From positions 1 through 51,867 of the forward strand of contig SUWL01000011.1 of NCBI GenBank assembly GCA_015061495.1: 51,867 bases of DNA. Direction: 5' to 3'. Position 1 is the first letter of the stretch, and every line of letters begins with the position of its first letter. Position numbers and translations under genes: made by a program. Positions 28,368 to 36,849 of this stretch are shown here, one piece after another. The notes under the pieces are model-generated. The model was not told the DNA's origin. It was given only the letters and a program-made list of their open reading frames with translations, and searched no databases. The DNA is from Lentisphaerota bacterium (GTDB lineage: Bacteria; Verrucomicrobiota; Lentisphaeria; Victivallales; Victivallaceae).

Positions 28368-28398
28368 AAGAATTGTCCGCAAAAATGAGACAATTCTT
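28368..28398. promoter_or_regulatory. Inverted repeat before the prepilin gene
   Basis: AAGAATTGTC (28368-28377) and GACAATTCTT (28389-28398) form a perfect 10-bp inverted repeat with an 11-base spacer, ending 6 bases before the ribosome site. It could be an operator or an mRNA hairpin that limits translation. Confidence 0.55.
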
Positions 28399-28418
28399 AA
28401 AACAAGGAGGATGATTTT

Positions 28419-29510
28419 ATGAAAACAGCGACCGATGCAGATGTAAACCGCCGATCACCCAAACGTCTGTCACCCATAGAGATATCATCTCAAAGAAGTC
28501 CGCTTTTCTTAAAAAGGGAAGTGGGGTTTGGGGAGAGGGGAAAAACCTCTTTTCCCGTGAAAAGAAGTTTTTCCTCTCTTCCCAAGAGCGCATTTACTTT
28601 AATAGAATTGCTGGTGAGTAAAACTTGTCAAATATGTGTTTCGCCGTTGTATTATTTTCAAAAAAGTACTCCGCTTTTTTTGAAAGAGAAAGGGGGCGCG
28701 GGGGAAAGGGAAAACTTTTTTTCCCGTGAAAAAAAGTTTTCCTTGTCCCCCGCACACTCCCATTTCACTTTAATAGAATTGCTGGTAGTCATTGCTATCA
28801 TAGCGATATTGGCGGCGATTTTGCTTCCGGCGCTCAATTCTGCCCGGGAGCGCGGCAAAAGTTCGGGGTGTCTCAATAATCTCAAGCAGATGGGGTTGGG
28901 TACAGCCATGTATGCGGATGATTATGATGGTTCGGCGATGATGAAATTTGGTTACGATGGCGGAAACGATGATTTTCCCTCGTTTTTTCTGGCATTTGCA
29001 CTTGCCAAAGGCACTTTGCGCGGACCGAAAGCCGGCGGAACGAGAACTTTCGCACCTTATCTGGCATCTGCGGATGTGATCGTCTGCCCCGGAGCACCGT
29101 CGGATATCAACGATGAACTGGTTGACAAGCGCACCTCTGCCGGAGGCGCAAGTGGTTTTTACGGGGTGTATTTCCAGTTTGACACGGTTCCTTATGTAAA
29201 CAGCAATGATCATCCTGTCAAAGTTGGTGCGGACAATTACCGTTATGCATGGAACTTCAAACGGCTTCATCAATCTTCGGATGTGCCGCTTTATTTTGAA
29301 AGCTGGAACCACTCTAAAGGCCGTCAGCACTGCAATTTGAGCAACAGCGGCTACAATCTGCATTTCCGTCACAACCGTCAGACTAATATCATTTTTGCCG
29401 ATGGTCATGTCAGCGCGTTTACTCCGGAAGGATTCGTAAGCAAAATGAATGGTCCGGTAACGTTGTGGAAAGTTACTGTCGGCAATACCAAAATGGATAT
29501 TCAGAAATAA
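28419..29510 (+). CDS. Prepilin-type H-X9-DG protein with two tandem hairpin cassettes
   Basis: A 363-residue frame from ATG 28419 (AAGGAGG upstream). The first 117 residues are cassette-coded: cassette A2 ends in FTLIELLV, a short linker ([15 protein letters not shown]) follows, then cassette B1 ends in [27 protein letters not shown]. The real pilin helix is therefore more than 110 residues from the ATG, far too long for a normal leader. An in-frame GTG (28557) lies in cassette A, but no in-frame start is obvious in B. The C-terminus has [13 protein letters not shown] (H-X9-DG). It precedes the DUF4838 gene by 24 bases, so they are probably co-transcribed. Confidence 0.85.
   Translation: MKTATDADVNRRSPKRLSPIEISSQRSPLFLKREVGFGERGKTSFPVKRSFSSLPKSAFTLIELLVSKTCQICVSPLYYFQKSTPLFLKEKGGAGERENFFSREKKFSLSPAHSHFTLIELLVVIAIIAILAAILLPALNSARERGKSSGCLNNLKQMGLGTAMYADDYDGSAMMKFGYDGGNDDFPSFFLAFALAKGTLRGPKAGGTRTFAPYLASADVIVCPGAPSDINDELVDKRTSAGGASGFYGVYFQFDTVPYVNSNDHPVKVGADNYRYAWNFKRLHQSSDVPLYFESWNHSKGRQHCNLSNSGYNLHFRHNRQTNIIFADGHVSAFTPEGFVSKMNGPVTLWKVTVGNTKMDIQK
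28500..28615 (+). repeat. Hairpin cassette A, copy 2
   Basis: Hairpin arms 28530-28554 and 28559-28583 with loop CCGT. It ends with ACTTTAATAGAATTGCT-GGT. Same sequence as 7728-7843 apart from a few bases. In-frame GTG at 28557. Confidence 0.85.
28614..28636 (+). other. Candidate serine-recombinase attachment scar
   Basis: After the GT at 28614-28615 come 21 bases that match the inverted end of the recombinase element (51766-51746) at 15 of 21 positions, including AAACTTGT and AAAT, at the same distance from a GT. Likely a leftover half-site (inference). Confidence 0.45.
28671..28796 (+). repeat. Hairpin cassette B, copy 1
   Basis: Different arms from cassette A (GGGGGCGCGGGGGAAAGGG... pairing with CCTTGTCCCCCGCACACTCCC), but the same loop CCGT and the same coding end, ACTTTAATAGAATTGCT-GGT. 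It stays in frame. A truncated relative lies at 32098-32150. Confidence 0.82.
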
Positions 29511-29534
29511 CTTATGTTAAGGAGATCATAAAAA

Positions 29535-31778
29535 ATGCGTATGAGTTCATTTTTTGCTCTGCTTGGGGCGATATTTTTCAGCGTAAGCGCGGCTGCCGCC
29601 GACTATCTGATCCTGGTTTCTCCGCAGGCATCGGAAATGGAGAAAAATGCGGCTCAAGAGATGAAAAAATATGCCGGCAAATTACTGGGCAGGGAAATTC
29701 CGATCGTCAACCATGCCGGAGCAAAGGGCAAATACATCCGCATCGGCAGCACGGCTGAAGCCGCCGCCGTACTGCAGGTCGATTTTGCCAAATTCGGTGA
29801 CAGCGAATTGATCATCAAAAGTGTCGATGGCGACCTTTATTTAGCCGGAGGCAAAGCCCGCGGTTCATTGTATGCGGTCTACGAATATCTGGAACGCTTC
29901 TGCAATGTGCGTTTTCTCTCTCCGACCGAAGAATACATCCCCGCGCTTAAAGAACTGCCCGAAGCTGACTACCGCTTCGCCCCCCGGATCAAAGTCCGGC
30001 AGATCTCCCAGCGGATAAGCGGTGAAGAAGATCAGGCATTTGCCGCCAAACGCCGTTTGAACGGGATTTTGAATAAACCGGTACAGCTCTCTGCCAAATG
30101 GGGCGGTCAGGAACAGATTTTGGGTTGCCACACCTTTTTGCGCTTCTGCCCGCCGAAAAAAGAGGCACTGGCTGCCAATCCGGATTTCTATGCCATGATC
30201 AAAGGCAGACGTGTCCATGACGGACAGTTGTGTCTTTCCAATGAACGGCTCCGCCAGCACACGGTCAATTACATCCGCAAATGGCTGAAAGACAATCCGA
30301 CAGCGACCCGGGTTTCGGTTTCAATGAATGACTGCAACCGCTTCTGCGAATGTCCGGAATGCCGCAAGTTCCTGCAGAAACACAACGGCATAACTTCGGA
30401 TATTCTGCTGGACTTCGTCAATGATGTCGCAGGACGTCTGGAGAGTGAATTTCCGGAAATCGAATTTCTCACGCTGGCATATTTAACTGCCAGAAAACCG
30501 CCCAAAACCATCAAAGCCCGGAAAAATGTGGGGATCATGTACTGCACGATCGAAGCAGATGCCTCCAAACCGCTTGATCACAAGGTCAACCAAGTCATTC
30601 TGGAAGATTTGGCGAAATGGCGGGAAACTGGCGCAAAAATCTATCTTTACACCTATGTAATCAACGACAAATACTTTTTTCAGTGCCAGCCTAACTGGGA
30701 GGCATTCGACCGGGATATGCGCCGGATGTACGCCAATGGTGCGGAGTGGTATTTTGCGGAATATCACACCGACAAACCGGTATTCGGCAACTTTTATGAT
30801 CTGCGTTTCTATGTAATGAGCAGACTGCTGTGGAACCCGGACAAATCGCTGGACGAATTGATCGAAGAATTCTGCATTCCCTATTACGGTCCGGCGGCAA
30901 AAGATGTTATCAAAGCTGTAAAAATCCTGCGTCAGGCTCCCGCAGAAAATCCGCAAGTTTACGTCTGCAACTTTGCCAGTTCGGTTATCCGTTCACTGGG
31001 CAAAGATAATTTCCTTGCCGCCCGCAGTGCCATGCAGCAGGCAAGAAACACGGCGGCAAAGGCGGGAAAAGAGTATGCTTTCCGGGTGGAAAAAGCGGCG
31101 ATACCTTTTGACCTGACGGTGATGCACGACGGTTTTGATCTGTTGACCGGGGAACGGCCGGAAACACTGAAAGATTTTGATGTGGATGCGGTTCTGGAAA
31201 AAGACATCGCATTTTTGAAATCTGCCGGATACCTGCAGTACGGTCCGGAAAAAATCAGCACCTGGGATGAATTCAAGAAACGTGCCGTCCGTCTCGCCGG
31301 AAAAAATGACGGAACCATCCCCGAAGGTATCGCTCAAGCGACTGTCCCCGGTATGAAAATCTGGAGTGCCGCAGAGTTTCACCGTCCGCTCCGACGCGGC
31401 ATGAAGTTCGTTACGGATCAGAATGCTTACAACGCCCGCGCCGCCCAGCTTGTCGCCGATGGCAAACATATCTGGCGCATCGAATTGGAAAACGCCCTGC
31501 GCGGCAAATACCGCATTGCCGTTCTGGCCAAGATCGAATATCAGGGCACTCCAGCCAAATATGCATTGCGGGCCAGTGTGCTGGAATCCGGCTTCCGCTG
31601 GCGTGAATGGAACACCGGGATGCGGGCAAAAAGCCAGCCCGGAGCAGAGGGATATCAACTTTATGTTCTCGGACAATATACGTTCCACGGTTCATACGAT
31701 TTATTCATTCAACCGGAAAAAGACCCTGCCATCAGGAATTTGTATATCGACCGGGTAATATTGATTCCGGTGAAATAA
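29535..31778 (+). CDS. Secreted DUF4838 (GH67-like) protein
   Basis: A 747-residue protein with AAGGAGA upstream and a signal peptide (MSSFFALLGAIFFSVSAAAA). Residues 22-130 form an alpha-glucuronidase-type N-terminal domain (AAQEMKKYAGKLLGREIPI; ARGSLYAVYEYLERFCNVRFLSP). The DUF4838 barrel follows, with SMNDCNRFCECPECRKFL. The last 150 residues look like a carbohydrate-binding beta-sandwich. It is probably an extracellular or periplasmic glycosidase, but the substrate is unknown. It is co-directional with the prepilin gene and followed by a terminator. A cytoplasmic relative is at 3356-5218. Confidence 0.85.
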   Translation: MRMSSFFALLGAIFFSVSAAAADYLILVSPQASEMEKNAAQEMKKYAGKLLGREIPIVNHAGAKGKYIRIGSTAEAAAVLQVDFAKFGDSELIIKSVDGDLYLAGGKARGSLYAVYEYLERFCNVRFLSPTEEYIPALKELPEADYRFAPRIKVRQISQRISGEEDQAFAAKRRLNGILNKPVQLSAKWGGQEQILGCHTFLRFCPPKKEALAANPDFYAMIKGRRVHDGQLCLSNERLRQHTVNYIRKWLKDNPTATRVSVSMNDCNRFCECPECRKFLQKHNGITSDILLDFVNDVAGRLESEFPEIEFLTLAYLTARKPPKTIKARKNVGIMYCTIEADASKPLDHKVNQVILEDLAKWRETGAKIYLYTYVINDKYFFQCQPNWEAFDRDMRRMYANGAEWYFAEYHTDKPVFGNFYDLRFYVMSRLLWNPDKSLDELIEEFCIPYYGPAAKDVIKAVKILRQAPAENPQVYVCNFASSVIRSLGKDNFLAARSAMQQARNTAAKAGKEYAFRVEKAAIPFDLTVMHDGFDLLTGERPETLKDFDVDAVLEKDIAFLKSAGYLQYGPEKISTWDEFKKRAVRLAGKNDGTIPEGIAQATVPGMKIWSAAEFHRPLRRGMKFVTDQNAYNARAAQLVADGKHIWRIELENALRGKYRIAVLAKIEYQGTPAKYALRASVLESGFRWREWNTGMRAKSQPGAEGYQLYVLGQYTFHGSYDLFIQPEKDPAIRNLYIDRVILIPVK

Positions 31779-31796
31779 ATTCCGGTAAATTTACTG

Positions 31797-31834
31797 CGGG
31801 CAATATGTTCTATAGAGCATATTGTCCGTTTTTT
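31797..31834 (+). terminator. Intrinsic terminator after the DUF4838 gene
   Basis: CGGGCAATATG (31797-31807) pairs with CATATTGTCCG (31818-31828), followed by six T. Confidence 0.82.
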
Positions 31835-31924
31835 GCGATAAAACACTTGCAATTGAAGATTTTCCGTAATATATTAATGTCATGTTCCGGAAAACAACCA
31901 AAACAGGAGACTTTTGATTATGCA

Positions 31925-31992
31925 TTTACTTTCACTTGTGAAAGTAAACCGGTACCGGTTTACTTTCACTTGTGAAAGTAAACCGGTACCGG
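31925..31992 (+). repeat. 34-bp palindromic tandem repeat, two units, at a prepilin start
   Basis: Two identical 34-bp units (31925-31958, 31959-31992) plus seven bases of a third. Each unit holds an inverted repeat TTTACTTTCAC/GTGAAAGTAAA and the palindrome CCGGTACCGG. It begins five bases after an ATG (31920) that has an AGGAGA ribosome site. Because 34 is not a multiple of 3, each unit shifts the frame by one. Confidence 0.88.
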
Positions 31993-33198
31993 TTTACTTC
32001 GATTGCTCCGCAAGCAAATACTGTTGCCCAGGTCCGGCACTTTTTCGAGCAAAAATTTTTCCGCACGGCGGGGCATGATCTGTCATCCAAAAATATCCCG
32101 CTTTTTTTGAAAGAGAAAGGGGGCGCGGGGGAAAGGGAAAACTTTTTTTCTCGCCCGCTCGGCGGGTCGCGGAAAAACTCGCCCTTCCGTCTTCGTTTCA
32201 CTACGCCGCGACGAGTCGCTTCGCTGGGGCTCGGACAATATATATCCCGAAGAATACCGCTTTTCTTGAAAAGGGAAGTGGGGTTTGGGGAGAGGGGAAA
32301 AACCTCTTTTCCCGTGAAAAGAAGTTTTTCCCCTCTTCCCAAGAGCGCATTCACTTTAATAGAATTGCTCGTCGTTATTGCGATTATCGCGATATTGGCG
32401 GCGATACTGCTGCCGGCACTGAATAAGGCAAGTCAGGCAGGGCACAAAGCGACCTGTCTCAATAACCTGAAGCAGAACGGCATCGGCTGGATGCGCTACA
32501 CCGATGAAAATGACGGAGTGCCGATTCCCAGAAACATGAGCGGATCCGGATTCAATGACAGTTACAAAAAACAATTCCGCTGGTCGGAATACGGTACCCG
32601 CAACAATTACTTCGGAGAAAAAATCTATGTGGAAAACGGCCTTTCTCCCACAAGTAACACCGAAGGATGGTATTCGGAAACGCTGGTTTGCCCCTCTGCG
32701 GCAGGTGCCGGGGAAGATGTGCGCGTTTACGCTAATATCCCGATCAAACTCACCTATGCATACAATGCTTATATCAACATCAAGACCAAACTGGGTTCAA
32801 CCAACTATGACCGTTTCCGTTATCTGGGAAAAATCAAAGAGGTCACCAAGCCGAGCATCACGGTCGTAATGCTTGATGACTGGAGAAGATCCTTTACCAC
32901 CAAGGTCAGCTCCGGCTTGCGCAGCACCAATGCATTGTACGCTCCCACCATCTCCTCTGCCAGCGGAGTTGTCGGCGGGCTCTACAGCTGTTTCGGTGCG
33001 TATGGTGCACACAACAATATGGCAAATGTCCTCTATTTTGACGGACATGCGGAAAACACTGCCACATTCCAGTTGGTATCTTACGACTACAACTCTTACA
33101 ACACATTCGACACCTGGTACATGCCGTCAAGCAGTGCTGACCAGAAAAAAGGAGCATTGAAAACCGTTTCCCTCGACAATCCCGGAGTCATATATTAA
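31972..33198 (+). CDS. Prepilin-type H-X9-DG protein; start uncertain, possible phase-variable gene
   Basis: The frame is open from GTG 31972 (408 residues), but no ribosome site serves that codon. The natural ATG (31920, after AGGAGA) is one base out of frame because of the two 34-bp repeats; with one repeat unit it would read straight into this protein. A third option is the in-frame GTG at 32314 in cassette A3, which gives a standard-size prepilin of 294 residues (leader [12 protein letters not shown], then [13 protein letters not shown]). The region before the pilin helix contains segment L, a truncated cassette B, a GC-rich insert and cassette A3. The C-terminal part has [13 protein letters not shown] (H-X9-DG). 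The gene overlaps the convergent FAD oxidoreductase gene by 11 bases. Confidence 0.75.
   Translation: MKVNRYRFTSIAPQANTVAQVRHFFEQKFFRTAGHDLSSKNIPLFLKEKGGAGERENFFSRPLGGSRKNSPFRLRFTTPRRVASLGLGQYISRRIPLFLKREVGFGERGKTSFPVKRSFSPLPKSAFTLIELLVVIAIIAILAAILLPALNKASQAGHKATCLNNLKQNGIGWMRYTDENDGVPIPRNMSGSGFNDSYKKQFRWSEYGTRNNYFGEKIYVENGLSPTSNTEGWYSETLVCPSAAGAGEDVRVYANIPIKLTYAYNAYINIKTKLGSTNYDRFRYLGKIKEVTKPSITVVMLDDWRRSFTTKVSSGLRSTNALYAPTISSASGVVGGLYSCFGAYGAHNNMANVLYFDGHAENTATFQLVSYDYNSYNTFDTWYMPSSSADQKKGALKTVSLDNPGVIY
32037..32150 (+). repeat. Segment L copy 2 followed by truncated cassette B
   Basis: 32037-32100 repeats segment L (see 7841-7904). 32098-32150 has the left arm of cassette B and stops at the loop, where a GC-rich sequence (32151-32256) takes over. 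The right arm is missing. Confidence 0.75.
32151..32256 (+). repeat. GC-rich insert related to intergenic repeat R
   Basis: On the minus strand 32207-32184 reads GGCGTAGTGAAACGAAGACGG..., matching 39236-39259 in repeat copy 3 at about 21 of 24 bases. It also contains TCGCTTCGCT as in the tRNA-linked repeats. It has broken into cassette B while keeping the frame open. Confidence 0.55.
32257..32372 (+). repeat. Hairpin cassette A, copy 3
   Basis: Arms 32287-32311 and 32316-32340, loop CCGT, GTG at 32314 in frame. It ends ACTTTAATAGAATTGCT-CGT, coding FTLIELLV. Confidence 0.85.
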
Positions 33199-35137
33199 AT
33201 TGCTGCTCCTCAATTGCCGCATAAGATTTGCGGTTGAGGTGCAGTGAATCGATGCAGCGCTGCAATTCCGGCGGGATCTGCTGAACCATATTGCCGTGGT
33301 AATCAAAGTCGATCCAGCAGTCTTCCGTTTCATTGCCCATGGTGCCGACCGGACGCATAAAGTGAAAAGCATCATGCTTGTTGAGCACCTTTTTACTGCC
33401 GCTTTCGCCGCGCATCAGGGTTTTCAACTCCTCAAGAAACCGCTGATACACTTCCCGGCAGCTGCAGTTATGTCTGACGCCGATTGCCGCCGCCATTCCG
33501 GCAACTTCGCCAAGCATCCCCAGAGTCCGCATCACCCGCACTGAAGAAAATGCAATATGGGTCATACTCAAACAACGGCCGGCAAGCAGCAGATTATTCA
33601 TATCTTTGGCATACATGCACCGGTACGGCACCGGATAAGGTGCCGGTAAAACCAGATGGTAGGCGCAGGATTGGAATGGTTCACCGAATTTGCGGATATT
33701 TTCCGGATCGGCGAAGTGCAGATCAATGCTCCAGGTAGCACAACCGGAGGCATCCGAATAGATGCGGGATGCCAGCAGATCGTTCTGGGTCAGGATGAGA
33801 TCGCCTTTGACCCGGTAACTCTCACGTTTGCCGCCGATGGCGGAAACCCATTCCAGATCCATGCATTCCCACTCTTTTTTTCGGGCGGAACGGTTTTTCA
33901 GAAACGACCAGTTGGCATAGCAGGTCATCAAGCCGTAATCGCGGATGTGTTCGATATCCATCACCTGATCCAGAAATTGTCCGGCTTCCCAATCCCAGCA
34001 GCAGTCAAAACGTTCCAGGGCGCGGCTTTCGTCAAATTCGATCCCCCAGTCGATATCCGGGAATTCCACTTTATGATCCGATTTGCGGGTCTCCCAGAGT
34101 ACGGAATGTCCCATCACCGTGCGTTCCGGATGTTCCGGAGCGAGAAATTCGCCGAATTCCTCCCGCCCTTCACTGCCGTACATCACTTCACATCCGCAGC
34201 TTCTGGCGACCAGCGCATCTCCGGTGGCATCGACAAAAAACCGTCCCCGGCGGCGGGTTTCCCTGCCGCTTCTCACGGAACGGGTGATCACCGCCGTGAT
34301 CTGCTGCGGATCATCCGGAGCGGTTTCCACTCCGATCACCGCTTCGTAAAAATGCAAATTGTTCTGTTTTTTGAAAAGTGCCGCTTTGCGGTCATCTTCA
34401 AAGAGTTCCCGATCCTTTTTCATCCCCGGCGAACCGCAGACCGGACTGATCATCCGGGCAATTTGCCCCAGAGCCGGATAGGGCGGCAAACCGGTTTCTC
34501 CGCCCGTCCACACCCGGATTTCCGAACTGCCGCACCCTCCGGCGACCGGACGATCCTGAAATACGATGGTTTTCAAATTTTCCCGCTCTGCCGCCAGTGC
34601 GGCACAGAGTCCGGCATATCCGCCGCCGCAGACGATCAGATCGTAAAATTCCGGATCATTTTCAATCACGGTATGGCACAATTCCCGGCGCAACCGCTGC
34701 AGTACTGCCGGATCATCCGGCGGCACATCTTGCGGATCATCGGTGATATATACCGCATCACATCTGCCGTCAAATCCGGTCAGATCGTGCAAAGATATCC
34801 GGTGTCTGCCTCCGGCAAGTTCCCGCACCCCGGCGAACTGCCACGCCCACGCCGCCCCATTGGTGCCAAGTTCTGCGGCAAATGCTTCGCCATTGACCAG
34901 CAATTGAAATTTTCCGGCGGAACTCCCCCGCTGCCAGACGGCACTCCAATCCCGGGTGCGGACAAAAAAGTGCCAATTCCCGACGTGAGGCAGTTCCACT
35001 GCCGTTTCCGCATCAGCGACCGGAATCCCCACTCCGTGAGCAAAGATCCAGAATGATCCCATCGCCTCCCGGCACTGGGTTTCCACCGTCCAGCCGCCCA
35101 AATCATCAAAGGTTTCACATTCAATAAAAATACGCAT
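33188..35137 (-). CDS. FAD-dependent oxidoreductase with N-terminal beta-sandwich extension
   Basis: A 649-residue protein. The flavin-binding Rossmann motif ([19 protein letters not shown]) does not begin until about residue 165. [18 protein letters not shown] and [38 protein letters not shown] are typical of the FAD_oxidored (PF12831-type) family. The first 160 residues look like a ligand- or carbohydrate-binding sandwich ([33 protein letters not shown]). It lacks a signal peptide. It is the last gene of an IclR-SDR-FAD operon (15-base gap to the SDR gene). Oxidation of a sugar-type alcohol is plausible but not shown. Confidence 0.82.
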   Translation of the reverse strand: MRIFIECETFDDLGGWTVETQCREAMGSFWIFAHGVGIPVADAETAVELPHVGNWHFFVRTRDWSAVWQRGSSAGKFQLLVNGEAFAAELGTNGAAWAWQFAGVRELAGGRHRISLHDLTGFDGRCDAVYITDDPQDVPPDDPAVLQRLRRELCHTVIENDPEFYDLIVCGGGYAGLCAALAAERENLKTIVFQDRPVAGGCGSSEIRVWTGGETGLPPYPALGQIARMISPVCGSPGMKKDRELFEDDRKAALFKKQNNLHFYEAVIGVETAPDDPQQITAVITRSVRSGRETRRRGRFFVDATGDALVARSCGCEVMYGSEGREEFGEFLAPEHPERTVMGHSVLWETRKSDHKVEFPDIDWGIEFDESRALERFDCCWDWEAGQFLDQVMDIEHIRDYGLMTCYANWSFLKNRSARKKEWECMDLEWVSAIGGKRESYRVKGDLILTQNDLLASRIYSDASGCATWSIDLHFADPENIRKFGEPFQSCAYHLVLPAPYPVPYRCMYAKDMNNLLLAGRCLSMTHIAFSSVRVMRTLGMLGEVAGMAAAIGVRHNCSCREVYQRFLEELKTLMRGESGSKKVLNKHDAFHFMRPVGTMGNETEDCWIDFDYHGNMVQQIPPELQRCIDSLHLNRKSYAAIEEQQFNI

Positions 35138-35152
35138 TTGCCGCTCACAATT

Positions 35153-35875
35153 TTACATCGGACAGATATCCTGGATCACCGGCTGGATGACCACATCGGG
35201 GATCGCCAGATGGTCGGGAGTTTCCAGAACTTCTCTGACCAGCACGCCCAATTCTTCCGGTTTGGTACATTGGGCGGCAAGTTCCGGATTTTCCGAAGCT
35301 CCGGAAATATTGGCGGCATTGTTGAAATTGGTCTGCCCCCAGCTGGGAGTCAGGCAGGTTACCCGCACCCCGTGCGGACGCAATTCAGTGTAAAGCCCGT
35401 GGCTGAATTTCGCCAGCCCGGCTTTGGCTGCGGTATAAACGCTCCATGCGGGCCAGGCATAAAGAGCGCAGACACTGGAAATATTGATGATCGTACCGGA
35501 CTTCCGGTTTTCCATGATCCGCGCGGCCCGGGCACAACCGAGAATCGTACCGGTAAGATTGATGTTGATCGTGGAAATGATATCTTCATCTTTCTGCTGC
35601 GAAACCGGCACCAGAGCGCCTCCGGCTCCGGCATTGTTGATCAGTACGTCGATATCCCCGCCCATAGCGTCAAATACCCGATCCCAATCCGCCGGTTTGG
35701 TCACATCAGCGCAGACGGCGTGAACCGATAATTCCGCCGCAGTTTCCTGCAGTTTTTGCTCATTTCTGCCGGTGATCCACACTTCGGCTCCGGCTTTTGC
35801 CAGCACAGAAGCGATACCTTTGCCATAACCGGCAGATCCGCCGGTAACCAGAATTTTTTTACCTTTAAGTTCCAT
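35153..35875 (-). CDS. Short-chain dehydrogenase/reductase
   Basis: A 240-residue Rossmann protein. The NAD(P) motif TGGSAGYG is at 11-18, NNAGAGG follows, then catalytic ISSVCALYAWPAWSVYTAAKAG with Ser, Tyr and Lys in the right spacing. The family oxidises or reduces hydroxyl/keto groups of sugars and many other compounds. It lies between the IclR gene (25-base gap) and the FAD oxidoreductase gene, and probably forms a two-step oxidation pathway under IclR control. Confidence 0.92.
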   Translation of the reverse strand: MELKGKKILVTGGSAGYGKGIASVLAKAGAEVWITGRNEQKLQETAAELSVHAVCADVTKPADWDRVFDAMGGDIDVLINNAGAGGALVPVSQQKDEDIISTININLTGTILGCARAARIMENRKSGTIINISSVCALYAWPAWSVYTAAKAGLAKFSHGLYTELRPHGVRVTCLTPSWGQTNFNNAANISGASENPELAAQCTKPEELGVLVREVLETPDHLAIPDVVIQPVIQDICPM

Positions 35876-35900
35876 GTATCCATCCTTTCATTTTGGGTTT

Positions 35901-36668
35901 TCAACTAAAAATTTCCGCCGCCGCCGTCTGCAGCAGCGGAACTGCCGTGCGCATCTTCTCATCCGTAAGCCGGGATGCCGGACCGCTGATCCACAGTGCG
36001 GCTGCCACCCGTTTGCGGCGGTCAAACACCGGAACTGCCGCACAGCGGATATCCGCATCTTCTTCGCCGCAGTCAAATGCCGCTGAATCCCGGCGCACTT
36101 TTTGCAGTTCCTCCCGGAAACTTGCTGCATCAGTAATGGTCTTTGCCGTGAAACGGGTAAAACTGATCTGACTGATCAGCTCTTCCTGATCTTCCGGAGC
36201 GAGGTGCGAAATGATCGCCTTGGCCGGAGCTGCCGAGTGCAAAGGGAAATTATGACCGATCTCCAGAACCACTTTCACCGGATAACGGGATATTTCCTGA
36301 TGCAAAATCACCCCGTGTCCGCCGTGAATGATCCCCAGCAGTACCGTTTCACCGATCTGATCGCGCAATTTGCGCATGGGTCTTTCCGCGAAGGAGACCA
36401 GCGAAGTGCTGTCCAGCGCCTGAAATGCCATTTGGCAGAGTTTGCCGGTGATCCGGTAGCGGCCGTCACCATCTTTACGGATACAGCCGAATTCGCTCAA
36501 AGTATTCAGCATCCGGAAAAGGGTCGCCGGAGGAATCCCCGCCGAACCAAGTTCGCCGGGCAGAACTCCTGCCGGGGAAGCACTGATGAGTTCCAGCAGC
36601 CGCAATCCGCGGGCAAGTGCCGGAACGATATAGGGGTTTTCTCTGGTTTCGTCACTGACTTTTTTCAC
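35901..36668 (-). CDS. IclR-family transcriptional regulator
   Basis: A 255-residue protein. Residues 10-75 form a winged helix (ALARGLRLLELISASPAGVLPGELGSAGIPPATLFRMLNTLSEFGCI). The rest is the IclR effector domain (GETVLLGIIHGGHGVILHQE; FPLHSAAPAKAIISHL; DCGEEDADIRCAAVPVFDRRKRVAAALWISGPASRL). Its start faces the MATE gene across a short divergent region that contains a large palindrome (36715-36747), a likely autoregulatory site. Confidence 0.92.
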   Translation of the reverse strand: MKKVSDETRENPYIVPALARGLRLLELISASPAGVLPGELGSAGIPPATLFRMLNTLSEFGCIRKDGDGRYRITGKLCQMAFQALDSTSLVSFAERPMRKLRDQIGETVLLGIIHGGHGVILHQEISRYPVKVVLEIGHNFPLHSAAPAKAIISHLAPEDQEELISQISFTRFTAKTITDAASFREELQKVRRDSAAFDCGEEDADIRCAAVPVFDRRKRVAAALWISGPASRLTDEKMRTAVPLLQTAAAEIFS

Positions 36669-36714
36669 GATATCTTAAATTATTGTTATTATCTCATTTC
36701 ATCTGATGTTAATA

Positions 36715-36747
36715 TATCACTTGTGAAAATCTATTTCAATAGTGATA
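36715..36747. promoter_or_regulatory. Extended palindrome, candidate IclR operator
   Basis: TATCACT (36715-36721) and AGTGATA (36741-36747) flank an inner TGAAA/TTTCA pair, giving a nearly symmetric 33-bp site between the divergent IclR and MATE genes. Confidence 0.55.
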
Positions 36748-36849
36748 GAAAAAATATTTGTGAATTTATTCCCTGCCAGCGCTCCGGCTTGAAAAGTGCA
36801 GTCCATGGTGGTATATTATCCGGAATCATATAACTGCAACAGGGAAAAC

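Noticed and set aside
28530-28583. Cassette A hairpin as an intrinsic terminator
   Set aside because: No T run follows the stem in either direction, and the reading frame continues through it in all three copies.
31920-32075. Short frame from ATG 31920 as a real small protein
   Set aside because: About 50 codons made mostly of the palindromic repeats; more likely the out-of-frame start of the prepilin gene.
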